64,000 nt of DNA, from positions 1-64,000 of the forward strand of contig JAGVDM010000006.1 of the NCBI GenBank assembly GCA_020058765.1, read 5' to 3'. The notes below the pieces were generated by a model. It was not told the origin of the DNA and did no database searches. It was given only the letters and a program-made list of their open reading frames with translations. Shown here piece after piece: positions 1 to 6,616 of this stretch; position 1 is the stretch's first letter; each line of letters opens with the position of its first letter. The position numbers and the translations under genes are program-made. This stretch comes from Candidatus Peribacterales bacterium (GTDB lineage Bacteria; Patescibacteriota; Gracilibacteria; Peribacterales; Peribacteraceae).

Positions 1-18
1 TAGCATCTGGCTCTGCGC

Positions 19-94
19 GCGGATGTAGCTCAGTTGGTAGAGCGTCGCCTTGCCATGGCGAAGGTCGCGGGTTCGACCCCCGTCATCCGCTCCA
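19..94 (+). tRNA. tRNA-Gly (anticodon GCC)
   Basis: A full cloverleaf can be folded: 7-bp acceptor stem GCGGATG/CATCCGC, D-arm GCTC/GAGC, anticodon stem TCGCC/GGCGA with loop TTGCCAT (anticodon GCC), T-arm GCGGG/CCCGT with TTCGACC. Discriminator T and CCA are encoded. Eight bases downstream lies a hairpin of the tRNA-adjacent repeat (copy A). Confidence 0.97.
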
Positions 95-101
95 AATAGT
101 C

Positions 102-187
102 GTGAGGGCAAACCTACGGTTTCCCCTCACGGGCACCCTTTCCCTTACAGAAGGTGTGCCTCCAAGCAAGCACAGCTTGCCTTCGGC
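102..187 (-). repeat. tRNA-adjacent two-hairpin repeat, copy A
   Basis: Read on the minus strand this has hairpin 1 (GCAAGC-TGT-GCTTGC, 180-166), a linker containing AAGGGAAAGG (150-139 region), and hairpin 2 (130-102) with outer stem GTGAGGG/CCCTCAC, a one-base mismatch, inner stem AAACC/GGTTT and triloop GTA. Copies B (250-328) and C (3804-3891) share the inner stem, triloop and linker but have different outer stems that still pair. The hairpin 2 end faces tRNA-Gly(GCC), 7 bases from its CCA. Confidence 0.8.
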
Positions 188-249
188 ACTGCTCATTGAA
201 TTGACGGGCCGTGAACACAGCGAATTCCCATCCTGACAAAGGTCGCGAA

Positions 250-328
250 GCCGGGCTCCGCCCGGCGGGAGCGATTCCATTGAAGGGAAGGAGAGTCCGC
301 GAGGGGAAACCGCAGGTTCTCTTTCGCG
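250..328 (+). repeat. tRNA-adjacent two-hairpin repeat, copy B
   Basis: Hairpin 1 is GCCGGGC-TCC-GCCCGGC (250-266). The linker carries AAGGGAAGGAG (283-293). Hairpin 2 (298-328) has outer arms beginning CGCGAGGGG and ending TTTCGCG (several G-T pairs), inner AACC/GGTT and triloop GCA. It ends six bases before the 5' end of tRNA-Gly(CCC), so hairpin 2 again faces a tRNA, here on the 5' side. Copies A and B form an inverted pair between the two Gly tRNA genes. The 66 bp between them (184-249) show no gene I can support. Confidence 0.8.
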
Positions 329-334
329 AAAAAT

Positions 335-408
335 GCGGGATTAGTACAGTGGTAGTATGCAAGCTTCCCAAGCTTGAGACGCGGGTTCGATTCCCGTATC
401 CCGCTCCA
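335..408 (+). tRNA. tRNA-Gly (anticodon CCC)
   Basis: Cloverleaf: acceptor GCGGGAT/ATCCCGC, D-arm GTAC/GTAT, anticodon stem CAAGC/GCTTG with loop TTCCCAA (anticodon CCC), T-arm GCGGG/CCCGT. CCA is encoded (406-408). Its last 20 bases recur with one mismatch at 1071-1090, on the far side of the DHFR-like gene. An intrinsic terminator follows at 417-440. Confidence 0.97.
389..408 (+). repeat. attachment-site-like direct repeat, left copy (tRNA-Gly 3' end)
   Basis: This 20-base 3' end of tRNA-Gly(CCC) (GATTCCCGTATCCCGCTCCA) is repeated at 1071-1090 with one C-to-T change. A duplicated tRNA 3' end bracketing a gene is the usual scar of site-specific integration at a tRNA gene. No integrase is present in the 700-bp interval, so mobility is inferred from the repeat alone. 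Confidence 0.6.
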
Positions 409-416
409 CCTAATTT

Positions 417-440
417 ATGTCTTATTGAAGACATTTTTTT
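417..440 (+). terminator. intrinsic terminator after tRNA-Gly(CCC)
   Basis: ATGTCTT (417-423), loop ATTG, AAGACAT (428-434), running into a T-tract to 440. It is placed just after the tRNA CCA end. Confidence 0.8.
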
Positions 441-480
441 AGGCTGGTAGTCAGAAATACAACTCTGATACTCTTCTGAT

Positions 481-1047
481 ATGAGAAAACTCATTCTGTG
501 GAATGTGATCACTCTCGATGGCTATTTTGAGGGTGAGAAGAGTTGGGACTTGTCATTTCATAACATCATCTGGAGCCATGAAGTGGAACAATTTAGCATC
601 GAGCAGCTCAAATCTGCTGATATGTTGGTATTTGGTAAAACTACATACGAAGGAATGGCCGACTACTGGCAAACCACAAAAGATGAAGGTGAAACAGCTA
701 CGCACATGAATAACGTTCCCAAGCTCGTCTGTTCTCGTAGCTTGAAAGTGGCCGATTGGAACAACACCACGATTGTACGAGATGCAGCTGCGGAGATTCC
801 GGCATTGAAGCAACAAGGAACCGGAAACATGTTTGTGTTCGGCAGCGGCAATCTTTCGGAAACTCTCATGAAGGAGAAGTTGTTCGATGAGTATCGACTT
901 CTTGTGGCACCCATTATTCTCGGCAAAGGGAGACACTTATTTCCTCAGGGGGCACCTAATCACAAGCTCAAATTACTGGAAGATCGTCCTCTTTCGACTG
1001 GTGGCATCATCTTGCGCTATACACCTGTCATGGACACAGAATCCTAG
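481..1047 (+). CDS. Dihydrofolate reductase / RibD C-terminal domain family protein
   Basis: This 188-residue cytosolic protein has the fold signature of the DHFR/RibD-C reductase family. Its N-terminal strand reads KLILWNVITLDGYFEG, followed by the LVFGKTTYEGM segment (about residues 54-65) typical of the NADPH-binding core, then FVFGSGNLSETL and a C-terminal GKGRHLFP motif. The family includes uncharacterised YwjB/YyaP-like reductases; the substrate is unknown. The gene lies between tRNA-Gly(CCC) and a copy of that tRNA's 3' end, which suggests it arrived as an insert. A -10-like GATACT (467-472) leaves almost no 5' leader before the ATG, and no Shine-Dalgarno sequence is seen. Confident of the family, not of the reaction. 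Confidence 0.85.
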   Translation: MRKLILWNVITLDGYFEGEKSWDLSFHNIIWSHEVEQFSIEQLKSADMLVFGKTTYEGMADYWQTTKDEGETATHMNNVPKLVCSRSLKVADWNNTTIVRDAAAEIPALKQQGTGNMFVFGSGNLSETLMKEKLFDEYRLLVAPIILGKGRHLFPQGAPNHKLKLLEDRPLSTGGIILRYTPVMDTES

Positions 1048-1070
1048 AACCACGCATTATGGTTGGAATA

Positions 1071-1090
1071 GATTCCTGTATCCCGCTCCA
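1071..1090 (+). repeat. attachment-site-like direct repeat, right copy
   Basis: GATTCCTGTATCCCGCTCCA matches 389-408 (3' end of tRNA-Gly CCC) at 19 of 20 bases, including discriminator and CCA. The rest of the tRNA is missing upstream, so this is a fragment, not a gene. It closes the roughly 700-bp interval holding the DHFR-like gene. Confidence 0.65.
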
Positions 1091-1094
1091 GTAT

Positions 1095-1123
1095 TTGCCA
1101 TTTATTGAGTATTTTGTTATAAT
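1095..1123 (+). promoter_or_regulatory. Sigma70-type promoter for the 1152 gene
   Basis: TTGCCA (1095-1100), 17-bp spacer, TATAAT (1118-1123). It starts five bases after the tRNA-end repeat. The expected start is near 1130, giving a leader of about 22 nt without a clear ribosome binding site. Confidence 0.7.
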
Positions 1124-1151
1124 AACAATATATTTGAGTTCCAACACGCAC

Positions 1152-1616
1152 ATGCACCCTTTACGAGAAAAGAATCCGTATCTGGAGACTGGCGCAGAAG
1201 CCATCATTGATGGTCTCAAAGAACAATTACAATCTGTATCCTTGGAAGGAGGAATTGCGGCAAGTCGCGATCGTGTTTCGGGATTGCTCAAGCAAACCGC
1301 TGCTTCGCAGGAAGGCAAAGGTCATGGTTTGCAGGGACGAGAAGTGAATCTTATTGCTGTTTCAGAAATCCTCGCCAACCTAGAGCCAGGTGACCCGAAG
1401 GGTATTGCACTCGCAGAGGCGACGCTGGAATACATGCCGAATGCTGGTGCTGGTGCGGCAGGGGAAGAAATCCGCGCTTGGATTGAAGATGATGACACTC
1501 GATATGACAAAATGGGGATGCCGTCATGGCACGAAGCACGTGATCCTCGTACCGACTCGCGTACTGCCGTAGACGGCTGGGGCGTGAAACGGATGCCGCA
1601 GCAGACCAATGAATAG
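1152..1616 (+). CDS. Hypothetical protein, 154 aa
   Basis: I do not recognise this protein. It is soluble and acidic to neutral, without signal peptide or membrane segment. The N-terminal half looks helical (an EAIIDGLKEQLQ segment), followed by a Gly/Ala-rich stretch and a Trp- and charge-rich C-terminus. The ATG at 1152 was chosen because a strong promoter sits at 1095-1123 and upstream codons would lie inside it. It ends 29 bp before the MscS-type channel gene and could be cotranscribed with it. Possibly lineage-specific. Confidence 0.6.
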   Translation: MHPLREKNPYLETGAEAIIDGLKEQLQSVSLEGGIAASRDRVSGLLKQTAASQEGKGHGLQGREVNLIAVSEILANLEPGDPKGIALAEATLEYMPNAGAGAAGEEIRAWIEDDDTRYDKMGMPSWHEARDPRTDSRTAVDGWGVKRMPQQTNE

Positions 1617-1645
1617 GGACGGTTGTTTGCAGACACAAACAGCGT

Positions 1646-3115
1646 ATGCTTTCGCTTCGCATGAAACGAACACTCACCGCAATCGGCACCACATTTATAC
1701 TCCTTACGTATGCGGTGCCCGCATTGGCGCAACAGACGAGCGTGCCCACTGCGGCGCAAGAGGCGCAGCTCGTGTATTTGTACGAACAGCAACTCGCTGA
1801 TCCAGACGCAACCTGGGCACAGGAGCGTATTGCTACAGATTTGCAGCGCATCCGTGCGGACATGGAGCAGGAACTTTTGCAGACAATCGCTGCGCCAGTG
1901 AGCGATGAGCTCAGTGAGAGTGACCTTACGCGCGCATTGGATCGCCAGCGCACGGTGGTGAATACACTCAAGGATCGCATCGCTGAACGCAAAGTGGATT
2001 TGGAGCTCCTCGATGCCGAGGAGCAACGCTACTACATCGAACCCGTGGTTGGCACCGGTGCGGAAGCAGGTGGACTGCGCCTCACGAAGACGCATGGTGA
2101 ACTCCTCGCCAAGCGTGCCATTCTGCAGGAGCGCATCGGCGCATTGGATTCACTCCTCACGCTCAACGAAGAACGGCTGCAGAAACTCACAGGTGATCAA
2201 CGAGTAGAGCAACTCGGCTTCCTACGCAGCGCGGCAACGTACGTGCTCATCCTGGTACTCATTTGGATGCTCGAACGGCTCGTGCGTGGTGCACTGCTCA
2301 CGCGTATCCCACGGCTGGAGGTGCGCTACACAGCCATCAAAGTATTCACTGCCATCATCTACAGCATCACCGCACTGTGGCTGCTGAGCGTGCTCATGGC
2401 ACGCCACCCCAACATCATTACCTCGTTCGCCATTATCGGCGCGGGTGTGGCAATCGCACTGCAAGACGTAGTCAAAGATATCCTCGGGTGGTTCACCATC
2501 CGCCAGAGCCAACTCTTTACACAGGGTGATCGCGTGTCTGTAGGCGGGGAAACAGGCGAAGTGATCGACATTGGCATCTTGCGTACACGCTTCCTAGAAG
2601 TAGGAACAGAAGGGCAGCCAGTGCTGGAGCGCACAGGAAAAATCCTCTCGCTCCCCAACTCCGTGGTACTCACGCAGCGCGTGGTGAATCACAGTGCTAC
2701 ATCTGATTTTGTGCGTGCGGAAATGCCACTCACGGTGACCTACCAGAGCAACTGGCAAAAGGCAGAAACCATTCTGCAAGAAGTACTCAAACAAGAGACA
2801 CTCGCATACGAAGAAAAGGAACGTCGTCAGCACGCGAGTCGCACGAAGATGTACTTCATCCCGCAGCAAACACGCGGCCCCGGCGTGCATGTGGATTTGG
2901 GTGCAGATGGAATTCAGTTCACACTGCGCTTCTCTGTACCTATCGGCGAACGACGGCCAGTCGTCACGCGCATTTCACGGGAAATACTCAAGCGATTCGG
3001 CGAGGAGAAAGATATCGAGCTCGCCTACAAAACAAGCCGTGTCTACAGCAGCGCCGTGAACCTAGAAGGAGAATTCGTGCCCCCTGCAGGCACTCCCAAG
3101 AGCGACTTAGGCTAG
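1646..3115 (+). CDS. MscS-family mechanosensitive channel
   Basis: A 489-residue membrane protein expected to act as a tension-gated channel releasing solutes on osmotic downshift. A signal peptide ending VPALA-QQ is followed by a long helical, charged extracytoplasmic region (about 30-190), then hydrophobic helices at about 195-215 and 230-260. The Gly/Ala-rich pore helix and the start of the beta domain read AIIGAGVAIALQDVVKDILG and then the GDRVSVGGETGEVIDIG segment, both classic for MscS. A second in-frame ATG at 1661 (MKRTL) is an equally good start. The N-terminal coiled region makes it longer than E. coli MscS. It converges with the L,D-transpeptidase gene; the stop codons overlap by 4 bp. 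Confidence 0.9.
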   Translation: MLSLRMKRTLTAIGTTFILLTYAVPALAQQTSVPTAAQEAQLVYLYEQQLADPDATWAQERIATDLQRIRADMEQELLQTIAAPVSDELSESDLTRALDRQRTVVNTLKDRIAERKVDLELLDAEEQRYYIEPVVGTGAEAGGLRLTKTHGELLAKRAILQERIGALDSLLTLNEERLQKLTGDQRVEQLGFLRSAATYVLILVLIWMLERLVRGALLTRIPRLEVRYTAIKVFTAIIYSITALWLLSVLMARHPNIITSFAIIGAGVAIALQDVVKDILGWFTIRQSQLFTQGDRVSVGGETGEVIDIGILRTRFLEVGTEGQPVLERTGKILSLPNSVVLTQRVVNHSATSDFVRAEMPLTVTYQSNWQKAETILQEVLKQETLAYEEKERRQHASRTKMYFIPQQTRGPGVHVDLGADGIQFTLRFSVPIGERRPVVTRISREILKRFGEEKDIELAYKTSRVYSSAVNLEGEFVPPAGTPKSDLG

Positions 3116-3705
3116 AGCTGCGCGGCCACAGCGCCTTCCGGTGCTGCTGGTGCCGGAAACGCAATTGCTACGGCGTCTTCTACCCCGTAGCGCGTGAACA
3201 CCTTGAAGCCGCCCAACTCCGCGTTGATGTCATACGTCTGTTCGATGATATCCATCATTGCCGTACGCACGATGACACATCCCATGCTCTGGTACCGGAT
3301 GTCGCGAGCGAACATCACCTCTTCTGACTTGTGTTCGTGAATGCCGTACGCCGTCTCCTCTCCATCCTCGTACAAACGTACAAAGCGTCCAGTAGGCCCG
3401 AATGTCACACGATCGCCTTTGATATCCTTACTCTTGGCCTCCCAATCCCAGTTTGGCGTAGCGGCGTTGTAGCTGCGGCCGATGTAGTACACGCGGCGAC
3501 GCTGACCAGTAATCACCGGAAAACGAATGTACTGCCCGTCGGTATGGATTAAATATCCTTCGTTATTCAGTGTATCCACCACAAAGCGGTCACCCCCCTT
3601 CGGCTGCCATTCTTCAATGGACACCTGGTAGGCAGCGGGGGCAGGCGTCATGAACGCTGCTACTGCAACAAGAGACCCGGCAATGGAACCAGTCAGGAAA
3701 GACAA
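3112..3705 (-). CDS. L,D-transpeptidase (YkuD-type) family protein, secreted
   Basis: The protein (197 aa) has an N-terminal hydrophobic signal ending near APAA-YQV and a YkuD-like domain. The catalytic region is recognisable: YGIHEHKSEE, then about 15 residues later SMGCVIV, matching the H...(S/T)xGC(I/V) pattern of L,D-transpeptidases that form 3-3 cross-links or attach proteins to peptidoglycan with an active-site Cys. The usual Arg after GC(I/V) sits two residues later. The start is TTG at 3705, chosen because the promoter (TTGACA 3741-3736, TACAAT 3719-3714) puts the transcript start almost on it; the next in-frame ATG would cut into the signal. Cell-wall role inferred from family. Confidence 0.75.
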   Translation of the reverse strand: MSFLTGSIAGSLVAVAAFMTPAPAAYQVSIEEWQPKGGDRFVVDTLNNEGYLIHTDGQYIRFPVITGQRRRVYYIGRSYNAATPNWDWEAKSKDIKGDRVTFGPTGRFVRLYEDGEETAYGIHEHKSEEVMFARDIRYQSMGCVIVRTAMMDIIEQTYDINAELGGFKVFTRYGVEDAVAIAFPAPAAPEGAVAAQL

Positions 3706-3713
3706 AGGCGACT

Positions 3714-3741
3714 ATTGTAAAACTTATTGTACTTTTGTCAA
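3714..3741 (-). promoter_or_regulatory. Promoter for the L,D-transpeptidase gene
   Basis: Minus strand TTGACA (3741-3736), 16-bp spacer, TACAAT (3719-3714). The predicted transcript start is about 3707, two bases before the TTG start codon, so the mRNA would be essentially leaderless. Confidence 0.7.
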
Positions 3742-3803
3742 TGCTTCCCCATAGGATTTTTGCGAGAAATATGTGCTAGAAATGGCTTCTAATACACAAA
3801 TTC

Positions 3804-3891
3804 GGCAAAGACGGGCTTTGCCCGGCTGCAGCCGCACCAAAGAAGGGAAAGGATGGTCCATGGAAGGAAAACCGTAGGTTTGCCTTCCATG
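3804..3891 (+). repeat. tRNA-adjacent two-hairpin repeat, copy C
   Basis: Hairpin 1 is GGCAAAG-ACGGG-CTTTGCC (3804-3822; an alternative CGGGC/GCCCG pairing also exists). The linker contains AAGGGAAAGG (3843-3852). Hairpin 2 (3859-3891) pairs CATGGAAGG with CCTTCCATG around an A-G mismatch, inner AAACC/GGTTT and triloop GTA. Hairpin 2 ends five bases from the 3' CCA of the minus-strand tRNA-Arg. Confidence 0.8.
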
Positions 3892-3896
3892 AAATG

Positions 3897-3971
3897 TGGT
3901 GCCCCCGACAGGATTCGAACCTGTACTCCCGGCTTCGGAGGCCAGTGGTCTATCCATTAGCCTACGGGGAC
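3897..3971 (-). tRNA. tRNA-Arg (anticodon CCG)
   Basis: On the minus strand: acceptor GTCCCCG/CGGGGGC, D-arm GGCTA..GACC, anticodon stem CTGGC/GCCGG with loop CTCCGAA (anticodon CCG), T-arm ACAGG/CCTGT with TTCGAAT. Discriminator A and CCA are encoded (3899-3897). Repeat copy C sits directly 3' of it. Confidence 0.95.
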
Positions 3972-4049
3972 AACAGCAAGACTCTACCTGATATTCGGAA
4001 AGAAACAGAAGAGACGAACGTCATCTGGAATGACTTTCCCCTCTTTGTA

Positions 4050-4487
4050 ATTCGCACCATCCCCTATTACAGGAAAACTATCGCACTGTTCTCTCTCCTT
4101 CTTCTTCCTGCTACTGCACTCGCGGTGCGCGTAGAGGATCCCCAGCACCTCACATGTCTGCGCGAGGTGTACACAAATGAAGCAGAGGGTGAAGCAGAGG
4201 CAGAGGAGCAATTTCACCGAGCCTATGAGCTTGTACTGCAAGCCTACGTACAAGATATCAGTCAGGCTTGGACGATTATGGATAAAGATGACCGGCGCGA
4301 TGCTCTGCGCGCAACAGACAAAGACTTTCGAGAGGCAAAAGGCGATGCCCGCAGTGAGCGCAATGACACACTCAAAGAAGTACGGAGCGAGAAACGCGAT
4401 GCACTAAGAGCGTGCAGCGATGCCGCACGCCAGCGAAGGGATTTGGAGGATGATCGCGAAAACAATCTTCGAGATCAGAGCCTGTAG
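4050..4487 (+). CDS. Secreted charged helical protein, start uncertain
   Basis: I do not recognise a family. After a hydrophobic stretch typical of a signal peptide (ALFSLLLLPATALA) comes a mature part with a Cys, a Glu-rich helix and a strongly charged Arg/Asp/Glu/Lys helix (RRDALRATDKDFREAKGDAR and onward) with a second Cys, ending in an Arg/Asp-rich tail. No ATG, GTG or TTG lies in frame between the tRNA-Arg gene and the signal peptide. I placed the start at an ATT codon (4050); an upstream frameshift is the alternative. A similar secreted Cys-flanked charged helical protein is encoded at 6617-7111. Its 3' end overlaps that of tatD by 13 bp. Confidence 0.5.
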   Translation: MRTIPYYRKTIALFSLLLLPATALAVRVEDPQHLTCLREVYTNEAEGEAEAEEQFHRAYELVLQAYVQDISQAWTIMDKDDRRDALRATDKDFREAKGDARSERNDTLKEVRSEKRDALRACSDAARQRRDLEDDRENNLRDQSL

Positions 4488-5233
4488 AAAGCTATCGTAT
4501 TCTTTGTCGTGATTGCATCCACTTCTGCCAAGGAGAGTGACTTCACTTCTGCAATGAGCTTCGCCACTTCCCGCACATATGCGGGTTCATTGCGCCCACC
4601 ACGATGTGGCGCTGGGGCGAGGTATGGTGCATCGGTTTCTATGAGCACACGATCCATAGGGCATTCCCGGATCGTGCGGCGGATGTCTTCGGATTTGGGG
4701 TAGGTGGCAATGGCAGTGAAGCCGAGATACGCACCCTGCTCTACGAGTGGCGCAACGTCTTCCCACACTTCGGTGCAGCAATGAATGACAAATGGCACTG
4801 CAGGGAACGCTGTGAGAATTTCTTTCAAATCCTGTATCGCCTCACGACAGTGCACAACTGCAGGGAGGCTGAGTGCTGCAGCAAGAGTGAGCTGCTCACG
4901 AAAGACCGCGCGCTGCGTATCGCGCGGAGAGTGATCGTAGTGATAATCGAGGCCGATCTCCCCGACCGCCCGGACTTTGGGCGACGAGAGCGCGAGCATA
5001 CGCAATTGTTTGCCGTCATCCGGCTGCCAATCTTTTGCATTGTGCGGATGCACGCCAACAGTGCAGAACACCTGCTCATACTCATCTGCAATCTCCATGC
5101 AGCGCCTCGCTTCCTGCAGGGAATCGGCAATCGTTACTGCCGAATGCACGCCGTGCTCTTCTGCACGGAGCAACACCGCGGCAAGATCGCCGGCAAAGGC
5201 CTTATCTGCCAAGTGGCAATGCGAATCAATCAC
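4475..5233 (-). CDS. tatD: TatD family metal-dependent deoxyribonuclease
   Basis: The 252-residue length is normal for TatD hydrolases, cytosolic TIM-barrel enzymes with two divalent metals that act as 3'-5' DNases. Metal ligands are visible in order: HCH at residues 4-6, Glu in GEIGLDYHYD (about 92), His in VVHCREA, His in FVIHCC, and Asp in ETDAPYLAP near residue 202, followed by the HRGGRNEP motif. All expected ligands are present. It lies 9 bp downstream of the DUF2238-like membrane protein gene on the same strand, probably in one transcript. Confidence 0.93.
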   Translation of the reverse strand: MIDSHCHLADKAFAGDLAAVLLRAEEHGVHSAVTIADSLQEARRCMEIADEYEQVFCTVGVHPHNAKDWQPDDGKQLRMLALSSPKVRAVGEIGLDYHYDHSPRDTQRAVFREQLTLAAALSLPAVVHCREAIQDLKEILTAFPAVPFVIHCCTEVWEDVAPLVEQGAYLGFTAIATYPKSEDIRRTIRECPMDRVLIETDAPYLAPAPHRGGRNEPAYVREVAKLIAEVKSLSLAEVDAITTKNTIAFYRL

Positions 5234-5242
5234 CGCACTATC

Positions 5243-5884
5243 CTACACGATAGCTGGCCGCGGAGGCCGACGGATTTCTGCAGGGCTGCCGTAGTGAATG
5301 AGCAATGCGGCAGCCACGCTGCCCACCATATTCGACACGAGATCCCACCCCGTATTCTCGTATCCTCCAACATTATTCTCATGCAAAAAGAGCGTAACGG
5401 TGAACTCCATTACTTCGTTGAACGCACCAAGGCCCATACCAGCAAACACGCAGATGAGCAGAAGACCAAAGCGGGGCGTTGCCGCGGGAAGTAGCGCTCG
5501 GAGCGCCTGGTAGCACGCCCACGTTGCCACTGCGAACCCGTACCCATGAAGGAGTTGATCGAATTTGAGCCACGGGAAAACCCATACGTTGTAGAGGACA
5601 TAGCGATCAGTCTCCACTGGCCAACTGGCAGGCACAGGAAGCAACCCTCCTAGGAGGTGGAACAATCCCCAGAGCGACAAGCACCAGAGCACCCCCTGCG
5701 TGAAACGGATGCGCGAGTGGATCGTCACTACAGCAACCACAATCACAATCAGCACAGTAACGTAGAAGAGGAACTCCCAGTTCGTCTTCGCAAGAGATAC
5801 GGCAATTCCCCCAATCAAATAGGTGAGGGTAAAGAGCGTAATGCCCCAGAGTGACCGATCAAATATCTTCATAAAGCGCAGCAT
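5243..5884 (-). CDS. DUF2238/YjdF-like integral membrane protein
   Basis: 213 residues with about six hydrophobic helices. Polar signatures in the C-terminal half, FDQLLHGYGF, FNEVMEF and YENTGWDLVSNMVG, resemble the conserved Asp/His/Glu positions of the YjdF (DUF2238) family, whose function is unknown. ATG at 5884 (MLRFMKIFD) was chosen over an upstream in-frame start because the extra residues would overlap the mini-gene at 5892-5972. Next in the transcript is tatD (9-bp gap). Family assignment rests on pattern only. Confidence 0.65.
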   Translation of the reverse strand: MLRFMKIFDRSLWGITLFTLTYLIGGIAVSLAKTNWEFLFYVTVLIVIVVAVVTIHSRIRFTQGVLWCLSLWGLFHLLGGLLPVPASWPVETDRYVLYNVWVFPWLKFDQLLHGYGFAVATWACYQALRALLPAATPRFGLLLICVFAGMGLGAFNEVMEFTVTLFLHENNVGGYENTGWDLVSNMVGSVAAALLIHYGSPAEIRRPPRPAIV

Positions 5885-5891
5885 AGCACTG

Positions 5892-5972
5892 TTACCCAAC
5901 GAAGAAATATAGCAATCCCCAGCCGCCACCAAAGAGGGCAGCAATAATGAGTGCAATCAACAAGCGTTGCAT
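5892..5972 (-). CDS. Possible 26-aa single-span membrane peptide
   Basis: ATG at 5972 opens a 26-codon frame encoding a hydrophobic helix with a Gly-rich middle (begins MQRLLIALIIAALF and ends in two Phe, Val, Gly). The stop lies 7 bp before the start of the DUF2238-like gene, as in an operon. The composition is typical of small membrane proteins, but so short a frame may be chance. No ribosome binding site is evident. Confidence 0.35.
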   Translation of the reverse strand: MQRLLIALIIAALFGGGWGLLYFFVG

Positions 5973-6149
5973 AGAAAATGGGAGGAGTATCACTAAAGAC
6001 GTGTGAGTGTACGCTTTCTGACAGCAATGTAGGGCGCCCAAGGGATCCCCTCTATGCGAAAAAATACGCTCGCACGCTGACAATCCTACTGAGGAGTGGC
6101 GTGGCAACACCATATTGCAAACAAAAGAAAAACGACTAGCGTATTCATC

Positions 6150-6488
6150 ATGAATGAATCACTTTCAACCGTACGCAGATTACTCAATATTCCCGACAGC
6201 ACGGAATTGGAAGAAAGAGCTCTCCTTACAGACGTAGGGGTCTCGCAACAACAAGTTATCGACGCACTCCAGGCCCGTTTTCCACTATTATTGGGCGTGA
6301 ACAACAGTGATCAGCAGGCAAAACAGCAACTCTTTGAGGCGGGTATGGCTCATGTTGTTTCTCCAGAACAACAAGCAGCAGATCAGGAGCTTGGGCGATC
6401 ATTTGGCGAACCATGGACCGCAGCTCGGCTGGCCGCAGTCTTCGCTAGATGTGCGGAAAGTGAGTACCCGGATAACGGTTCCGATTGA
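6150..6488 (+). CDS. Hypothetical protein, 112 aa
   Basis: Not recognised. It is soluble, Gln/Ala/Leu-rich and predicted helical, with no signal peptide or Cys pair. The start at 6150 is the ATG that gives a globular-looking N-terminus (MNESLSTVRRLL); upstream in-frame codons encode unlikely sequence. It stands alone: upstream (5973-6149) I see no gene, only short inverted repeats, and the minus-strand tRNA-Lys follows 5 bp after the stop. Confidence 0.55.
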   Translation: MNESLSTVRRLLNIPDSTELEERALLTDVGVSQQQVIDALQARFPLLLGVNNSDQQAKQQLFEAGMAHVVSPEQQAADQELGRSFGEPWTAARLAAVFARCAESEYPDNGSD

Positions 6489-6492
6489 TCTA

Positions 6493-6568
6493 TGGTGGGT
6501 CGGGTGGGGCTTGAACCCACGACCAATGCCTTAAAAGGGCACTGCTCTACCAACTGAGCTACCGACCC
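6493..6568 (-). tRNA. tRNA-Lys (anticodon TTT)
   Basis: Minus strand: acceptor GGGTCGG/CCGACCC, D-arm GCTC/GAGC, anticodon stem GTGCC/GGCAT with loop CTTTTAA (anticodon TTT), T-arm GTGGG/CCCAC with TTCAAGC. Discriminator A and CCA are encoded. Unlike the tRNAs at the left end, it has no flanking copy of the two-hairpin repeat. Confidence 0.96.
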
Positions 6569-6616
6569 GTCTGCACTATTGTGCGGCAAACCTGGATCGA
6601 TGCCAAATGCAAAGCC

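Noticed and set aside
1060-1092. Possible second tRNA-Gly gene
   Set aside because: Only the T-arm 3' side and acceptor 3' strand are present; no D-arm, anticodon arm or 5' acceptor strand. Recorded as a direct repeat instead.
4604-5494. 296-codon plus-strand frame antisense to tatD
   Set aside because: It lies opposite the well-supported tatD and DUF2238-like genes and has no family features; a shadow of GC-biased coding sequence.
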